Assembly: GCA_900767025.1 (NCBI GenBank)
Contig: CAAFXS010000076.1
Coordinates: 11,368 to 75,367, forward strand
Source: Clostridia bacterium
Lineage (GTDB): Bacteria > Bacillota > Clostridia > Oscillospirales > Acutalibacteraceae
Reading direction: 5' to 3'
Length of the DNA stretch: 64,000 bases
The notes under the pieces are model-generated. The model saw nothing but the letters and a program-made list of their open reading frames with translations, searched no databases and was not told the origin of the DNA. Position 1 is the stretch's first letter. Every line of letters begins with the position of its first letter. Positions 1-8,918 of the stretch are shown here, in pieces. Position numbers and translations under genes: made by a program.

Positions 1-128
1 TCAAGCTGAGAGCTTGTGATAGCAACATTTTTCATAATACCGAAAACATCGGTAAACTGAAGTCTGATGAATTCAACACCGTTTTCCTGTGCGCTTTTAA
101 GGATGTCCTCCTTTGTGTACTTACCCAT
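1..128 (-). CDS. glnA: Glutamine synthetase, N-terminal part (runs off the window)
   Basis: Only the first 42 codons are present; the gene continues beyond position 1. The peptide begins MGKYTKEDILKSAQ and then reads IRLQFTDVFGIMKN, the conserved beta-grasp start of type I glutamine synthetase, which makes glutamine from glutamate, ammonia and ATP in the cytoplasm. The ATG at 126-128 follows an AGAGGAG ribosome-binding site. A consensus promoter lies upstream, with a terminator-like hairpin between promoter and start, so expression is probably attenuated. The family is clear; the catalytic half cannot be seen. Confidence 0.93.
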   Translation of the reverse strand, partial: MGKYTKEDILKSAQENGVEFIRLQFTDVFGIMKNVAITSSQL

Positions 129-177
129 AGTAAATACTCCTCTCTTATAAATTAATTTGCTTGGTAAAAATAAAAAA

Positions 178-207
178 GAGGGCACTCCACTTGTGTGGAA
201 CGCCCTC
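178..207 (-). terminator. Terminator-like hairpin in the glnA leader
   Basis: On the minus strand a GC-rich stem (GAGGGC arm pairing with GCCCTC, plus inner CCAC/GTGG pairing) is followed directly by TTTTTT. It sits downstream of the glnA promoter and about 50 bases before the glnA start codon, with no second promoter in between, so it lies inside the glnA 5' leader. That makes it a candidate attenuator rather than only the end of the upstream capA-like transcript. Confidence 0.75.
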
Positions 208-224
208 GTTCTTACTACAATGCC

Positions 225-253
225 ATTATACGAAAGCAGAAAGTAATTGTCAA
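225..253 (-). promoter_or_regulatory. SigA-type promoter of glnA
   Basis: Perfect consensus on the minus strand: TTGACA at 253-248, a 17-base spacer, and TATAAT at 230-225. The predicted transcript starts near position 218 and runs through the hairpin at 178-207 into glnA. Confidence 0.9.
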
Positions 254-322
254 CGGTTTTTTGTGATTTTGTTGATTATTTATCTGCCGAAACACTTTTG
301 CGCATTGGTTTTTGTGCAAATT

Positions 323-1516
323 TTACATACCGATAAACTCCTCTGCTACAACTCTGCGGAAAAGTGCGGTAAAGTATTCAACTGTGCCGCCGCTTTGAGC
401 ATGGGTATTTGCAAGGTCGTTGTTGTAGTCGCTGAGCTTGTAAACATTAAATTCAAACTTGCCGCTTTCTCCCCTTTTGTAGTGGCATACAATGGGAACG
501 AACTTAGCTGATGTAATTTCAATTTCACCGTTTTTCTTTTCAATAGTAACCTGAGCCATACCGCCGATAAGGTTTTCCAAATCAATCTGGTGTGAAATAA
601 AGTTACCCATTGAATAATAAACAAGCATTTTTTTGCCTGTGGTTTCGTTTGTTACCCACTCAACAGGCTCGATAACATGAGGGTGACAGCCGATTACAAG
701 GTCAACGCCTAAATCGGAAAACAGCTTAACATATTCACGCTGATAATCCGACACCTCAAAGCTGTATTCCGTGCCCCAATGAGGGAATACTATAACGCAG
801 TCGGCATTTTTTCTCGCCTCGGTTACATCCTTGGTTATTTTATCCTTGTCCATTAGGTTAACGCACCAGGGCTTGTCCTCCGGCAGAGGAATACCGTTTG
901 TGCCGTAGGTATAATTCAGCAGAGCAAAGGTTATGCCGTTTTTCTCATAATAGGTGATTTTGTTATAGCCTTCCTCATTGGCATTAACGCCAAGCTGAAC
1001 AACCTCCTTGTGATTTGAGAAAAATTCAATTTCCTTTTCTATACCTGCCCAGCCCTTGTCCATAGTATGATTTGTGGCACAGTTAAATATGTCAAAGCCT
1101 GCACCGATAGCCGCCTCGCCAACCTCCCAGGGTGAATTAAAAACAGGATAGCCGGTATATTCAAAGCTGCTGCCGCCTAAAATTGTTTCCTGGTCAATAA
1201 CGGCAATATCAAACTTTTCTATTTCAGGCTTAATATTTGCATAAAGCGAATCGTAGTTAAGACTGCCGTCGGCCTGCTGACCTGCACTTATAAGCGTATT
1301 GTGAATAAGGTTATCACCAACAGCCAAAAGTGTAACCTTTGCATCCTGCTCTTTTTTGGTTGTATCCTCGTTAACAGGCACCGCAGAGGTCTGCGCCGTT
1401 GGAGCTTCCTTGTCCGAATTTTTGGTAATATGGCCGCTGACTGCAAATGCTATTAATATTACAACTGCGGCAATAATAGGTATTAGTATAAGGATTAATC
1501 TCTTTTTCTTCTCCAC
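323..1516 (-). CDS. CapA-like metallophosphatase-fold protein (PGA_cap family), membrane anchored
   Basis: The 397-residue protein has one N-terminal membrane segment (about residues 7-28) followed by a PGA_cap/CapA domain. Visible motifs are LLAVGDNLIHN near the domain start, CATNHTMDKG in the middle and VIGCHPHVIEPVEW towards the end, which fit the metal-binding residues of this calcineurin-like fold. Family members are linked to poly-gamma-glutamate capsule or related surface polymer synthesis, but most are uncharacterised and no capBC lies nearby, so a substrate cannot be named. The start is GTG at 1516, preceded by GGGAG at suitable spacing; the overlapping ATG two bases upstream is out of frame. 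Confidence 0.85.
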   Translation of the reverse strand: MEKKKRLILILIPIIAAVVILIAFAVSGHITKNSDKEAPTAQTSAVPVNEDTTKKEQDAKVTLLAVGDNLIHNTLISAGQQADGSLNYDSLYANIKPEIEKFDIAVIDQETILGGSSFEYTGYPVFNSPWEVGEAAIGAGFDIFNCATNHTMDKGWAGIEKEIEFFSNHKEVVQLGVNANEEGYNKITYYEKNGITFALLNYTYGTNGIPLPEDKPWCVNLMDKDKITKDVTEARKNADCVIVFPHWGTEYSFEVSDYQREYVKLFSDLGVDLVIGCHPHVIEPVEWVTNETTGKKMLVYYSMGNFISHQIDLENLIGGMAQVTIEKKNGEIEITSAKFVPIVCHYKRGESGKFEFNVYKLSDYNNDLANTHAQSGGTVEYFTALFRRVVAEEFIGM

Positions 1517-1588
1517 ATTATCACTCCCAAGTATGATTATATTTTTACTATATCATATTTTCCGAATTAACACAATACAGATTTTATA

Positions 1589-1616
1589 TTGACAAAATAT
1601 GTAAATTTTATATACT
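1589..1616 (+). promoter_or_regulatory. Promoter of the Ca/Na antiporter gene
   Basis: TTGACA at 1589-1594 and TATACT at 1611-1616 with a 16-base spacer, about 45 bases before the start codon. Confidence 0.65.
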
Positions 1617-1659
1617 ATTATATACGGACAGGAAATGAATTTTAAAAAGGTGGTTCAAT

Positions 1660-2712
1660 ATGGGTTCAACGATTTTAATGTATGTGCTTTTTATTGTGGG
1701 TCTTATTCTCATAATCAAGGGCGGCGACTGGTTTGTTGACAGCGCCAGCTGGATTGCAGAGGTGCTTGGCGTACCGAAGTTTGTTATCGGTGCAACTATC
1801 GTTTCCATTGCCACAACTCTTCCCGAAATGCTTGTCAGTATTCAGGCAACGGCAAAGGGAAATGTGGAAATGGCGGCAGGCAATGCCATCGGCTCTGTTA
1901 CGGCAAATACCGCAATGATAATGGGTATATTTATTGTATGTATGCCATTTGCAGTTAAACGCAAGGAATTTGCACCAAAGGGAATAATGATGTTTTTAGC
2001 CTCATTAACTCTTGTTCTGGGATGCATTTTCACTGCCAAGCAGTCACTTACCTTTGAGGGCGAAACCAACGAGTATTACAGACTTTCAACAATAGGTCTT
2101 GTTGTATTAATCGTAATATTCGTTACCTTCTTTGTTGAAAATTTCCTTTCAATGAAAAACAGTGACAAGAAAATCGAGCCGTCACCCAGCAATATCGGTC
2201 TTCAGGAGGAGGACGATATTGTTCCAACCAAGGAAAACACAACAAAAAAAGACTGGGTTAAAAACCTTATTTTCTTTGTTTTAGGTGCCGCCGGAATTGT
2301 AATCGGTGCTAATCTGCTTGTTGATTACGGCACCGAAATTGCCAAGTCACTGGGTATTCCGCAAAGAGTAATCAGCGTTGTTGCAATTGCTATCGGCACA
2401 TCTCTTCCCGAGCTTGTTACGACAATTACCGCTCTTAAGAAAAAGGTTGGCGCTCTTTCCGTGGGTAACATTCTCGGTGCAAACATCATAGATTTAACTC
2501 TTATTCTTCCTATTTGCTCCTTTGTATCAATGGGTAAGGGTACAGGTGCTTTGGCTGTTTCCGCATCCTCGGTTACCATTGATATGATGGTTTGCCTTGC
2601 GGCAATAGCCGTTGCGGTTATTCCAACCATAATCACCAAGAAATTCCAAAGGTGGCAGGGCATTGTTATGCTTGCAGGATATATCGGCTATGTTATAACC
2701 GTATTTATATAA
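1660..2712 (+). CDS. Calcium/sodium antiporter (CaCA family, YrbG-like)
   Basis: The 350-residue, highly hydrophobic protein carries both inverted alpha-repeats of CaCA exchangers: an N-terminal one with VIGATIVSIATTLPEMLVS and GNAIGSVTAN, and a C-terminal one with AIGTSLPELVTTI and GNILGANIID. The acidic residues in TLPE and SLPE are those that bind the ion in the family. A hydrophilic, charged loop (about residues 165-200) separates the halves. It probably exchanges Ca2+ against Na+ or H+ across the cytoplasmic membrane. The ATG follows an AGGTGG ribosome-binding site. The gene is monocistronic, with its own promoter and a strong terminator. Confidence 0.93.
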   Translation: MGSTILMYVLFIVGLILIIKGGDWFVDSASWIAEVLGVPKFVIGATIVSIATTLPEMLVSIQATAKGNVEMAAGNAIGSVTANTAMIMGIFIVCMPFAVKRKEFAPKGIMMFLASLTLVLGCIFTAKQSLTFEGETNEYYRLSTIGLVVLIVIFVTFFVENFLSMKNSDKKIEPSPSNIGLQEEDDIVPTKENTTKKDWVKNLIFFVLGAAGIVIGANLLVDYGTEIAKSLGIPQRVISVVAIAIGTSLPELVTTITALKKKVGALSVGNILGANIIDLTLILPICSFVSMGKGTGALAVSASSVTIDMMVCLAAIAVAVIPTIITKKFQRWQGIVMLAGYIGYVITVFI

Positions 2713-2726
2713 AAAATACTTCTTCG

Positions 2727-2754
2727 GGAGACTGTGAAGGCAGTCTCCTTTTTT
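2727..2754 (+). terminator. Rho-independent terminator after the antiporter gene
   Basis: An 8-bp stem, GGAGACTG paired with CAGTCTCC around a six-base loop, followed by TTTTTT. Confidence 0.92.
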
Positions 2755-2770
2755 ATATAAAAAATAAGTA

Positions 2771-2798
2771 TTGATTAAAATAATAATTTAAGTATAAT
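2771..2798 (+). promoter_or_regulatory. Promoter of the trkA-trkH operon
   Basis: TTGATT at 2771-2776 and a perfect TATAAT at 2793-2798 with a 16-base spacer, about 40 bases upstream of the trkA start. Confidence 0.65.
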
Positions 2799-2836
2799 AT
2801 TAATATGTCGATAAAGAAAACTTTTCGGAGGATAAG

Positions 2837-4195
2837 ATGGATATAGTAATTATCGGTGCAGGAAAGCTGGGAACGGGACTTGCAATAAGTCTGTCCGGCG
2901 AGGACCACAATATCACCGTTATTGACCGCAACACTCCCAAGCTGGAGGCAATCGTTGACAAATACGATGTTCAGGGCATCAGCGGCAGCGGAACTCATAT
3001 TAATGTGCTCAGACAGGCAGATGTTCCCAATGCAGATTTGGTTATTGCCACCACTCATTCGGACGAAAACAACATTCTTGTTTGCCTTATGGCAAAAAAG
3101 CTTGGCGCCGCCAACACCATTGCACGAGTGAGAAATCCGGAATACAACACCCAGTTTGAATTTATGAGAAACGAGCTGGGCATATCCTTAATGATTAATC
3201 CTGATTTCACCGCGGCTCTTGAGATAGGCAGGATAATTCAGTTTCCGGAGGCAAGCAACATTGAGTCATTTGCCAACGGAAACATTGATATTGCAGAATA
3301 TAAAATCACTGCCTCATCAGATCTCTGTGACAGCCGTATAGGTAATATATCCTCAAAGCTGACAAGCAATATGCTCATCTGTGCAGTTGAACGGGGAAAT
3401 GATGTTTACATACCAAACGGCGATTTTGTTTTGAAGGCAGGAGACAGGATTTATGTTACCGGCGCTCACAAAAAGCTTGCGGAAATCGGCAGAGCGCTGA
3501 TTAATTCCAAAAAGAAAACCATTAAAAATGTAATGATTATCGGTTGCTCAAGGGTAGGCATTTACCTTTCGGATATGCTTGTGAGCCTTGGCAAAAATGT
3601 TGTTATCATTGAAAAGAACCTTGAAAAGTGCGAGGCACTGTTTGATATGGTGCCGGGAGCTACCGTCATTAACGGCGACGCCAATGACCACGAGCTACTC
3701 ATTGAAGAAGGCATTGAAAAAATGGACGCCGTGGTTACCCTTACGGATATTGACGAGGTTAACTTTCTTGTTTCAATTTATGCACAGAAAATCGGCACCG
3801 CCAAAACCGTTACAAAGGTTAACAATATGCATCTCAGCAAGCTCCTTGACGACTTGGGTCTCGACTCGGAAATCAATGTCAGCGAGCTTTCCGTTTCCGC
3901 AATTACTCAGTATGTCAGGGCAAAGGAGAATATAAGCTCCTCGTATATGAAAACCCTATATAAGCTTGTGGACGGCAAGGTTGAGGCGGCTGAATTTTTG
4001 GCAGGCGACTATGTTTCCTTCCTTAACACTCCCCTGTCGCAAATTAAAATTAAAAAGAATGTGCTCATAGCCGCTATTAACAGAAATAACGAGATTATTT
4101 TCCCCAGCGGCAGTGATTTTGTTCAGGCAGGAGACCTGGTTGTTGTTGTGTCCAAGGACAGAAAGGTTAAAAGCCTTAACGATATTCTTCAGTAG
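2837..4195 (+). CDS. trkA: TrkA: NAD-binding regulatory subunit of Trk potassium uptake
   Basis: The 452-residue protein contains two RCK units in tandem, each a Rossmann RCK_N followed by an RCK_C. The first nucleotide-binding motif is IIGAGKLGTGLA near the N-terminus and the second is IIGCSRVGIYLS near residue 235; both are GxGxxG-like, the second with Cys at the second glycine. Known TrkA proteins sit on the cytoplasmic face of TrkH and gate K+ uptake in response to NAD(H)/ATP. The ATG follows GGAGG. The stop codon is only 9 bases from trkH, so the two are one operon, as expected for a channel and its gating ring. Confidence 0.95.
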   Translation: MDIVIIGAGKLGTGLAISLSGEDHNITVIDRNTPKLEAIVDKYDVQGISGSGTHINVLRQADVPNADLVIATTHSDENNILVCLMAKKLGAANTIARVRNPEYNTQFEFMRNELGISLMINPDFTAALEIGRIIQFPEASNIESFANGNIDIAEYKITASSDLCDSRIGNISSKLTSNMLICAVERGNDVYIPNGDFVLKAGDRIYVTGAHKKLAEIGRALINSKKKTIKNVMIIGCSRVGIYLSDMLVSLGKNVVIIEKNLEKCEALFDMVPGATVINGDANDHELLIEEGIEKMDAVVTLTDIDEVNFLVSIYAQKIGTAKTVTKVNNMHLSKLLDDLGLDSEINVSELSVSAITQYVRAKENISSSYMKTLYKLVDGKVEAAEFLAGDYVSFLNTPLSQIKIKKNVLIAAINRNNEIIFPSGSDFVQAGDLVVVVSKDRKVKSLNDILQ

Positions 4196-4204
4196 GAGCA
4201 GGCT

Positions 4205-5683
4205 ATGAATTACAAGGCTGTTATATATATCTTAGGTAAAATATTTATAATTCTCGGCTTGCTTATGCTTTTGCCGCTGACAATAGCGTTTTATTACAGG
4301 CTCAACGGCTTTCCCGAGGCAAGCTTGAAATCATTTATAATTCCAATTATTCTTTTGCTTGCAATGGGTGGAGCAATGACCTTAAAAAAGCCCGAAAGCT
4401 TTAATATCTATGCAAAAGAGGGATTTGTAATCTGCGGTCTCGGTTGGATTGTTATTTCCGCTCTTGGCGCTCTCCCCTTTGTTATCAGCGGATGCATACC
4501 AAGCTACATTGACGCGTTTTTTGAAACAGCGTCGGGCTTTACTACCACGGGAGCCTCGATTCTTAACGAAATACATTCTCTGCCCAAATCAATACTCTTT
4601 TGGCGAAGCTTTACCCACTGGATAGGCGGTATGGGTATACTTTCATTTATGATAGCCGTTATTCCCAGAGCAAAGGGCAACTCTATGTTCATTATGAAGG
4701 CGGAGGTGCCGGGTCCCTCTGCCGGCAAGGTTGTTTCAAAAATATCCGACAGTGCAAGAATTCTTTATATCATCTATTTTGTGATGACAATTATTGAAAT
4801 TGCCGTTCTTTATTTCGGCAGCAGAATAACAGGCGATAATATCAGACTTTTTGACTGTGTTGTAAATGCCTTTGCCACCGCAGGTACAGGCGGCTTTTCA
4901 GTGCTGAACGATTCAATTTTAGGCTACCACAGTGTTTTCACCGAGTGGGTGATGATTGTGTTTATGTTTTTGTTCGGCGTTAATTTTAATTTGTATTTTT
5001 ATCTCATTACAAGGAAAATATCAAGCATTTTTAAGGACGAGGAGTTAAGGGGCTACATAATAATTAATCTCACAGCGGTTATATTAATCACCATTAACAT
5101 ATCGTCTATGTATACAAGCCTTTCAACAGCCATCAGAGATTCCTTCTTCAGTGTTAACTCCGTAATGAGTACAACAGGATTTTGCACTGCCGACTTTAAC
5201 AACTGGCCCACATTTTCAAAGGTAATTCTTGTTATACTGATGTGTATCGGTTGCTCGGCAGGGTCAACAGGCGGCGGACTCAAGGTTGTGCGTATTGAAC
5301 TGCTGATTAAGCAAATGCTCTGCGATATCAGGCGTGCATTAAGACCTCACGCCGTTGTAAATGTAAGGCTGAACAAAAAAACAGTTGATAAAAAAATAAT
5401 GAAGAATATCTCTTCATATCTTAATATTTATATTATCACCTTGGTTTTATCGGTATTTCTCATTGCGCTGGACAACTTTGACCCCACCACAAGCTTTACG
5501 GCAGTAATATCCTGCCTTAATAATATCGGACCCGGTCTTGAGGTTGTGGGTCCTGTGGGTAATTATTCGGAATTTTCCGTGCTTTCAAAGCTTGTGCTTA
5601 TTTTTGATATGCTTGCAGGCAGGCTTGAGCTGTTCCCCATATTACTGCTCTTCAGCCCTAACACCTGGAAAAAAGCAAAATAA
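4205..5683 (+). CDS. trkH: TrkH: potassium-translocating membrane subunit
   Basis: The 492-residue integral membrane protein has the four pore-loop repeats of the Trk/Ktr/HKT superfamily. Filter-like segments are GFTTTGASI, TAGTGGFSV, STTGFCTADF and a final NNIGPGLEVVG. The SAGSTGGGLKVVR motif typical of TrkH is also present. It forms the K+ path in the cytoplasmic membrane and works with TrkA encoded immediately upstream. A GGAG site precedes the ATG. Length and motifs favour TrkH over the shorter KtrB. Confidence 0.95.
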   Translation: MNYKAVIYILGKIFIILGLLMLLPLTIAFYYRLNGFPEASLKSFIIPIILLLAMGGAMTLKKPESFNIYAKEGFVICGLGWIVISALGALPFVISGCIPSYIDAFFETASGFTTTGASILNEIHSLPKSILFWRSFTHWIGGMGILSFMIAVIPRAKGNSMFIMKAEVPGPSAGKVVSKISDSARILYIIYFVMTIIEIAVLYFGSRITGDNIRLFDCVVNAFATAGTGGFSVLNDSILGYHSVFTEWVMIVFMFLFGVNFNLYFYLITRKISSIFKDEELRGYIIINLTAVILITINISSMYTSLSTAIRDSFFSVNSVMSTTGFCTADFNNWPTFSKVILVILMCIGCSAGSTGGGLKVVRIELLIKQMLCDIRRALRPHAVVNVRLNKKTVDKKIMKNISSYLNIYIITLVLSVFLIALDNFDPTTSFTAVISCLNNIGPGLEVVGPVGNYSEFSVLSKLVLIFDMLAGRLELFPILLLFSPNTWKKAK

Positions 5684-5693
5684 ACAAAAAATT

Positions 5694-5713
5694 CGGGAGG
5701 CTATAGCCTCCCG
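5694..5713. terminator. Bidirectional terminator between trkH and the PAP2 gene
   Basis: A perfect 20-base palindrome, CGGGAGGCTATAGCCTCCCG, with T-rich sequence downstream on the plus strand (TTTGTTTT) and TTTTTTG-like sequence on the minus strand. It separates two converging genes. Confidence 0.85.
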
Positions 5714-5719
5714 TTTGTT

Positions 5720-6607
5720 TTACTCACCCATAAGCTGTTTCCAGTGGATTTTGCAATATTCCTTTCCGTCAATAGGCGGATACTTTTCGTCATCAACTCT
5801 TGCGGCGTTGTTGCAGTTGTACTCGCCTTCATAAGCACAGGTCTGCTCTCCGCCCTCGCTGAGAGACGGAATAAACGCATAGAGGAAAATACCTGCAACT
5901 GCAATAATAATTGCTGCCGTGCCAAGCTTTTTTCTTTTATCCTCGCCAAGCTTTTTGAATAGCTTTGCGGCGTCGATTTTATCGTCTGCACCTGTTTTTG
6001 TGAACAGAAGCATAACAAGCTTCATAAGGAAATATCCTGCAACTGCAGCAACCGTACCCACAATTAATCCGCCGATAACATCCGTTGCGTAATGAACCAT
6101 CAGATAAATCCTGCTGCCTGCGGTACAAAGAGCAATTGCAGGGAATATGTAAGCAATCTTCTTTTTATCGCTCTTAAAGCACAGGAACATTGCAAGAGCC
6201 ATCTCGGTAGCACCTGTGGTATGACCCGACGGGAAGCTGTAATCGCTTTCGCTCAACATTCCCACGCCCTGATACCAGCCCCAGAAATCAGCGTTGCCCT
6301 GCAGGGTGTTATAGGGTCTTATTCTCAAAAACACAGGCTTTGCAATCACATTTGTAACAATTGTTCCCACTGCAACGGCAAAAATAAGTGTAAAGCCGTA
6401 CTTTCTTGTTTTTTTGAAAAAGCACATCACAATTCCCAAAACAACAATAGGAATCATAAACGCCTCATCACCGAAGGTGGTGAAAAACTTTGCAACATAG
6501 GTTAAAAAGGTATTCTGCATTTCGCCGAAGAAACGAAAAACAGCAAGGTCAAAGCCGTAAAAGGTTTTGTCAATGCTTTCGCCTAAGGTTAAAAGTATAG
6601 GATTCAT
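5720..6607 (-). CDS. PAP2-superfamily membrane phosphatase
   Basis: The 295-residue protein has several membrane helices and all three PAP2 motifs: KPVFLRIRP (KxxxxxxRP), FPSGHTTG (PSGH) and GSRIYLMVHYATD (SRxxxxxHxxxD). The family dephosphorylates lipid phosphates such as undecaprenyl pyrophosphate or phosphatidate at the outer face of the membrane; the substrate here is unknown. After the last helix there is a soluble tail of about 45 residues with three Cys (CAYEGEYNC and YCKIHW), unusual for the family. The start at 6607 (MNPILLTLG) is chosen because a GGGGGC ribosome-binding site precedes it; longer upstream reading has none. Confidence 0.88.
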   Translation of the reverse strand: MNPILLTLGESIDKTFYGFDLAVFRFFGEMQNTFLTYVAKFFTTFGDEAFMIPIVVLGIVMCFFKKTRKYGFTLIFAVAVGTIVTNVIAKPVFLRIRPYNTLQGNADFWGWYQGVGMLSESDYSFPSGHTTGATEMALAMFLCFKSDKKKIAYIFPAIALCTAGSRIYLMVHYATDVIGGLIVGTVAAVAGYFLMKLVMLLFTKTGADDKIDAAKLFKKLGEDKRKKLGTAAIIIAVAGIFLYAFIPSLSEGGEQTCAYEGEYNCNNAARVDDEKYPPIDGKEYCKIHWKQLMGE

Positions 6608-6799
6608 ATAAAGCCCCCGTTTACATATTAATATTAATACCAATGATATAGTACCAAATCCGCCGGACAATTTCAACAGATATATTAAATTCTCATAAAA
6701 TTTATATTAAATTTCTGCAACGGTAACTTTTGTTAATAATGTTGTAAAATATTTGTGTTAATGTATGAGAAAATGTTTAACAGATAAAAAGGAAAATTT

Positions 6800-7582
6800 A
6801 TGATAACTAATCCTTACAAAATTTTGGGTGTGCCTGACGGCGCAAGCGAAGAGGAATGCACAAAGGCATACAAAAGGCTTGCCAAAAAGTATCACCCGGA
6901 CCTTAATCCCGACGATAAGGATGCACAGGAAAAAATGGCGCAGATTAACGCCGCCTATGACCAAATCAAAAACGGCACGGCAAATAATACCGGCAATCCC
7001 TTTTCCTACGGCACTTACAGTCAAAGCAGGCAGAACAGCTCTTCAGGTGCTCCTGATTATCTTAATTCCGCCGCACAGTTTATCCGAACAGGTCAGTATC
7101 AGCAGGCGGTAAATCTGCTTAATAATATTGAGGACAGAAACGCCAGATGGTACTACCTTTCCGCCCTGGCAAATATGGCGCTGGGCAACAGAGCAGTTGC
7201 CGAGGACCATATAAGAACTGCCTATGCAAAGGAACCAAACAATGTAACCTATCAGCAGGCGTATCAAAATATTACAAACGGCATTGACCCGCTTAACAGC
7301 AATCCGTTTTCATCCTTCTTTGATTTTTCAGACAGCGGCCACAACGAAAGGCGCAGAACATATACCGTAAGGCGCAGTAACACAGGTTGTCTGGGAAGAA
7401 TAATAAGAATAATTCTGATAATCATTGCAATTCGCCTGATTTTCAGGCTGATTTTCTCCTTTGTATACCGACCGCAACGGTATTACTATCAGCAACCCAC
7501 CCAAAGCTATTCGCAACAGTATGAAGACGATTCAGGCTCGCAGGTTTTCGGCGAAAGCAACGGCGAAGAAAATAATTTATAA
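6800..7582 (+). CDS. J-domain (DnaJ-like) membrane protein with TPR-like region
   Basis: The 260-residue protein starts with a J domain (residues 4-60) including the essential HPD triad at 32-34, which stimulates DnaK ATPase. Residues 80-155 read as helical TPR-like repeats ([17 protein letters not shown], then AYAKEPNN). One hydrophobic segment lies at about 200-222, and a Gln/Tyr/Ser-rich tail follows. There is no zinc-finger or DnaJ C-terminal domain, so this is a specialised co-chaperone tethered to the membrane. AAAGG precedes the ATG. The next gene starts 12 bases downstream, so the two probably form an operon. Confidence 0.88.
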   Translation: MITNPYKILGVPDGASEEECTKAYKRLAKKYHPDLNPDDKDAQEKMAQINAAYDQIKNGTANNTGNPFSYGTYSQSRQNSSSGAPDYLNSAAQFIRTGQYQQAVNLLNNIEDRNARWYYLSALANMALGNRAVAEDHIRTAYAKEPNNVTYQQAYQNITNGIDPLNSNPFSSFFDFSDSGHNERRRTYTVRRSNTGCLGRIIRIILIIIAIRLIFRLIFSFVYRPQRYYYQQPTQSYSQQYEDDSGSQVFGESNGEENNL

Positions 7583-7594
7583 TCAGGTGATAAT

Positions 7595-8059
7595 ATGAAA
7601 AACTTTTTTCAAAAATTAGGCTATAAAATCCAAAACTTTATGATTGGCAGATACGGTATGGATCAGCTTTGGCGTGCACTTTTAATTTTCTACCTAATTG
7701 CTCTTATCATTTCAAATATTGTTTACAGATTTTCAAAGATAGGATATTATGCCCTTTTTGTTCTCAGCACTGCAATTATTGTTTTTGCAATTTTCAGAGT
7801 TTTTTCAAAAAATATCCAGGCAAGGAGAAAGGAAAATCAAGACTGGCTTAAATTCACAGGAGGAATAAAGCAGAAGTTTTTGTTTTCAAAGGAAAAATTC
7901 AAGCAGCGCAAAACTCATATGTTTGTTAAATGCAAGGGCTGCAAAAAGGTTTTAAGGCTTCCAAAGCACAAGGGCAAGCTGAATGTTACCTGTCCTCACT
8001 GTAAAGCACAGTTCACTGTAAATACAGGAAAAAAACCGAAAAACGCCCAAAAAATATAA
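7595..8059 (+). CDS. Small membrane protein with C-terminal zinc ribbon
   Basis: The 154-residue protein has two hydrophobic segments (about 27-45 and 51-70) and a cytoplasmic zinc ribbon built from C113xxC116 and C133xxC136 (CKGC and CPHC). It resembles the MJ0042/zinc-ribbon type found in assorted membrane proteins. It follows the J-domain gene by 12 bases with an AGGTGAT ribosome-binding site, so the pair is likely co-expressed and may act together, for example in membrane-protein quality control; that role is inference. The function is not recognised. Confidence 0.75.
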   Translation: MKNFFQKLGYKIQNFMIGRYGMDQLWRALLIFYLIALIISNIVYRFSKIGYYALFVLSTAIIVFAIFRVFSKNIQARRKENQDWLKFTGGIKQKFLFSKEKFKQRKTHMFVKCKGCKKVLRLPKHKGKLNVTCPHCKAQFTVNTGKKPKNAQKI

Positions 8060-8064
8060 CATTA

Positions 8065-8089
8065 AATCCGCAGGCAATGCCTGCGGATT
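8065..8089 (+). terminator. Terminator-like hairpin after the J-domain operon
   Basis: A strong stem, AATCCGCAGGC paired with GCCTGCGGATT, followed by a weak T-tract (ATTCATTTT). Confidence 0.65.
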
Positions 8090-8187
8090 ATTCATTTTCC
8101 CCCGAAAGTTTTAGAATTCATATGTAATTTTCTTTATTTTATTGCATTAATGCGCATAAGCCGTTAAACTTATATTAGGGTGATTAT

Positions 8188-8913
8188 ATGAATTACGCAG
8201 AACTGTTAAATTTAAAAACACTGGAATGTGAAAGCGATTCAAAGGAAAAGCACACACGGTACAGTGAAGAAATACGGATGTTTTCCTGCATACAAAACGG
8301 TGATATCAGCAAGCTTATTGAGGAGCTGAAAAATAACAGCACAGGAGTTACCACAGGCAAGCTTTCCCAAGACAGTGTCAAGCATTGCCGTTATCTTGCG
8401 GTAAGCACAATAACACTGGCAACACGCTATGCAATTCAGGGCGGACTTGACGAAAAAACCGCCTACGCCTTTTCCGACCGTGTTATTATGGATGTTGATT
8501 CCATCGAAAACTCAAATGAGATTATCAACCGTCTTGCAACGGAGATTCTCACCCTTACACAAATGGTGAAAAAAAGCAGGCTGCATCCCCGACAGTCGCC
8601 TTATGTTAAAAAATGTATATCCTATATTAACGAAAATACAGATAAAAAAATCACTGTAACAATGCTTTCCGAGCTTTGCGGAATCACACCCGATTACCTT
8701 TCCCAAATATTTAAGGAGGAAATGGGCGAAAACTTAAGCACATATATCACAAAAAGAAAGTTAGAGCTTTCAAAGGAGCTTATTATGCAGAAAAAGAAAA
8801 ACAGCGAAATCGCATCACAGCTTGGCTTTTCCTCCCCTTCTCATTTTATTACACAGTTCAAAAAGCACTACAATATGACCCCCGGTGAATATTACAATAT
8901 GGCAAAATACTGA
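8188..8913 (+). CDS. AraC-family transcriptional regulator
   Basis: The 241-residue protein has a C-terminal AraC DNA-binding domain (about residues 140-238). Both helix-turn-helices are visible: MLSELCGITPDYLSQIFKEE, then SEIASQLGFSSPSHFITQFK ending in MTPGEYY. The N-terminal 130 residues are helical and resemble the sensor half of clostridial AraC/response-regulator-like proteins, but no receiver or cupin domain is recognisable, so the signal is unknown. AGGGTGAT precedes the ATG. The gene converges on the repeat membrane protein at 8919, leaving only 5 bases between the stop codons, so no target operon is obvious. Confidence 0.85.
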   Translation: MNYAELLNLKTLECESDSKEKHTRYSEEIRMFSCIQNGDISKLIEELKNNSTGVTTGKLSQDSVKHCRYLAVSTITLATRYAIQGGLDEKTAYAFSDRVIMDVDSIENSNEIINRLATEILTLTQMVKKSRLHPRQSPYVKKCISYINENTDKKITVTMLSELCGITPDYLSQIFKEEMGENLSTYITKRKLELSKELIMQKKKNSEIASQLGFSSPSHFITQFKKHYNMTPGEYYNMAKY

Positions 8914-8918
8914 AACAT

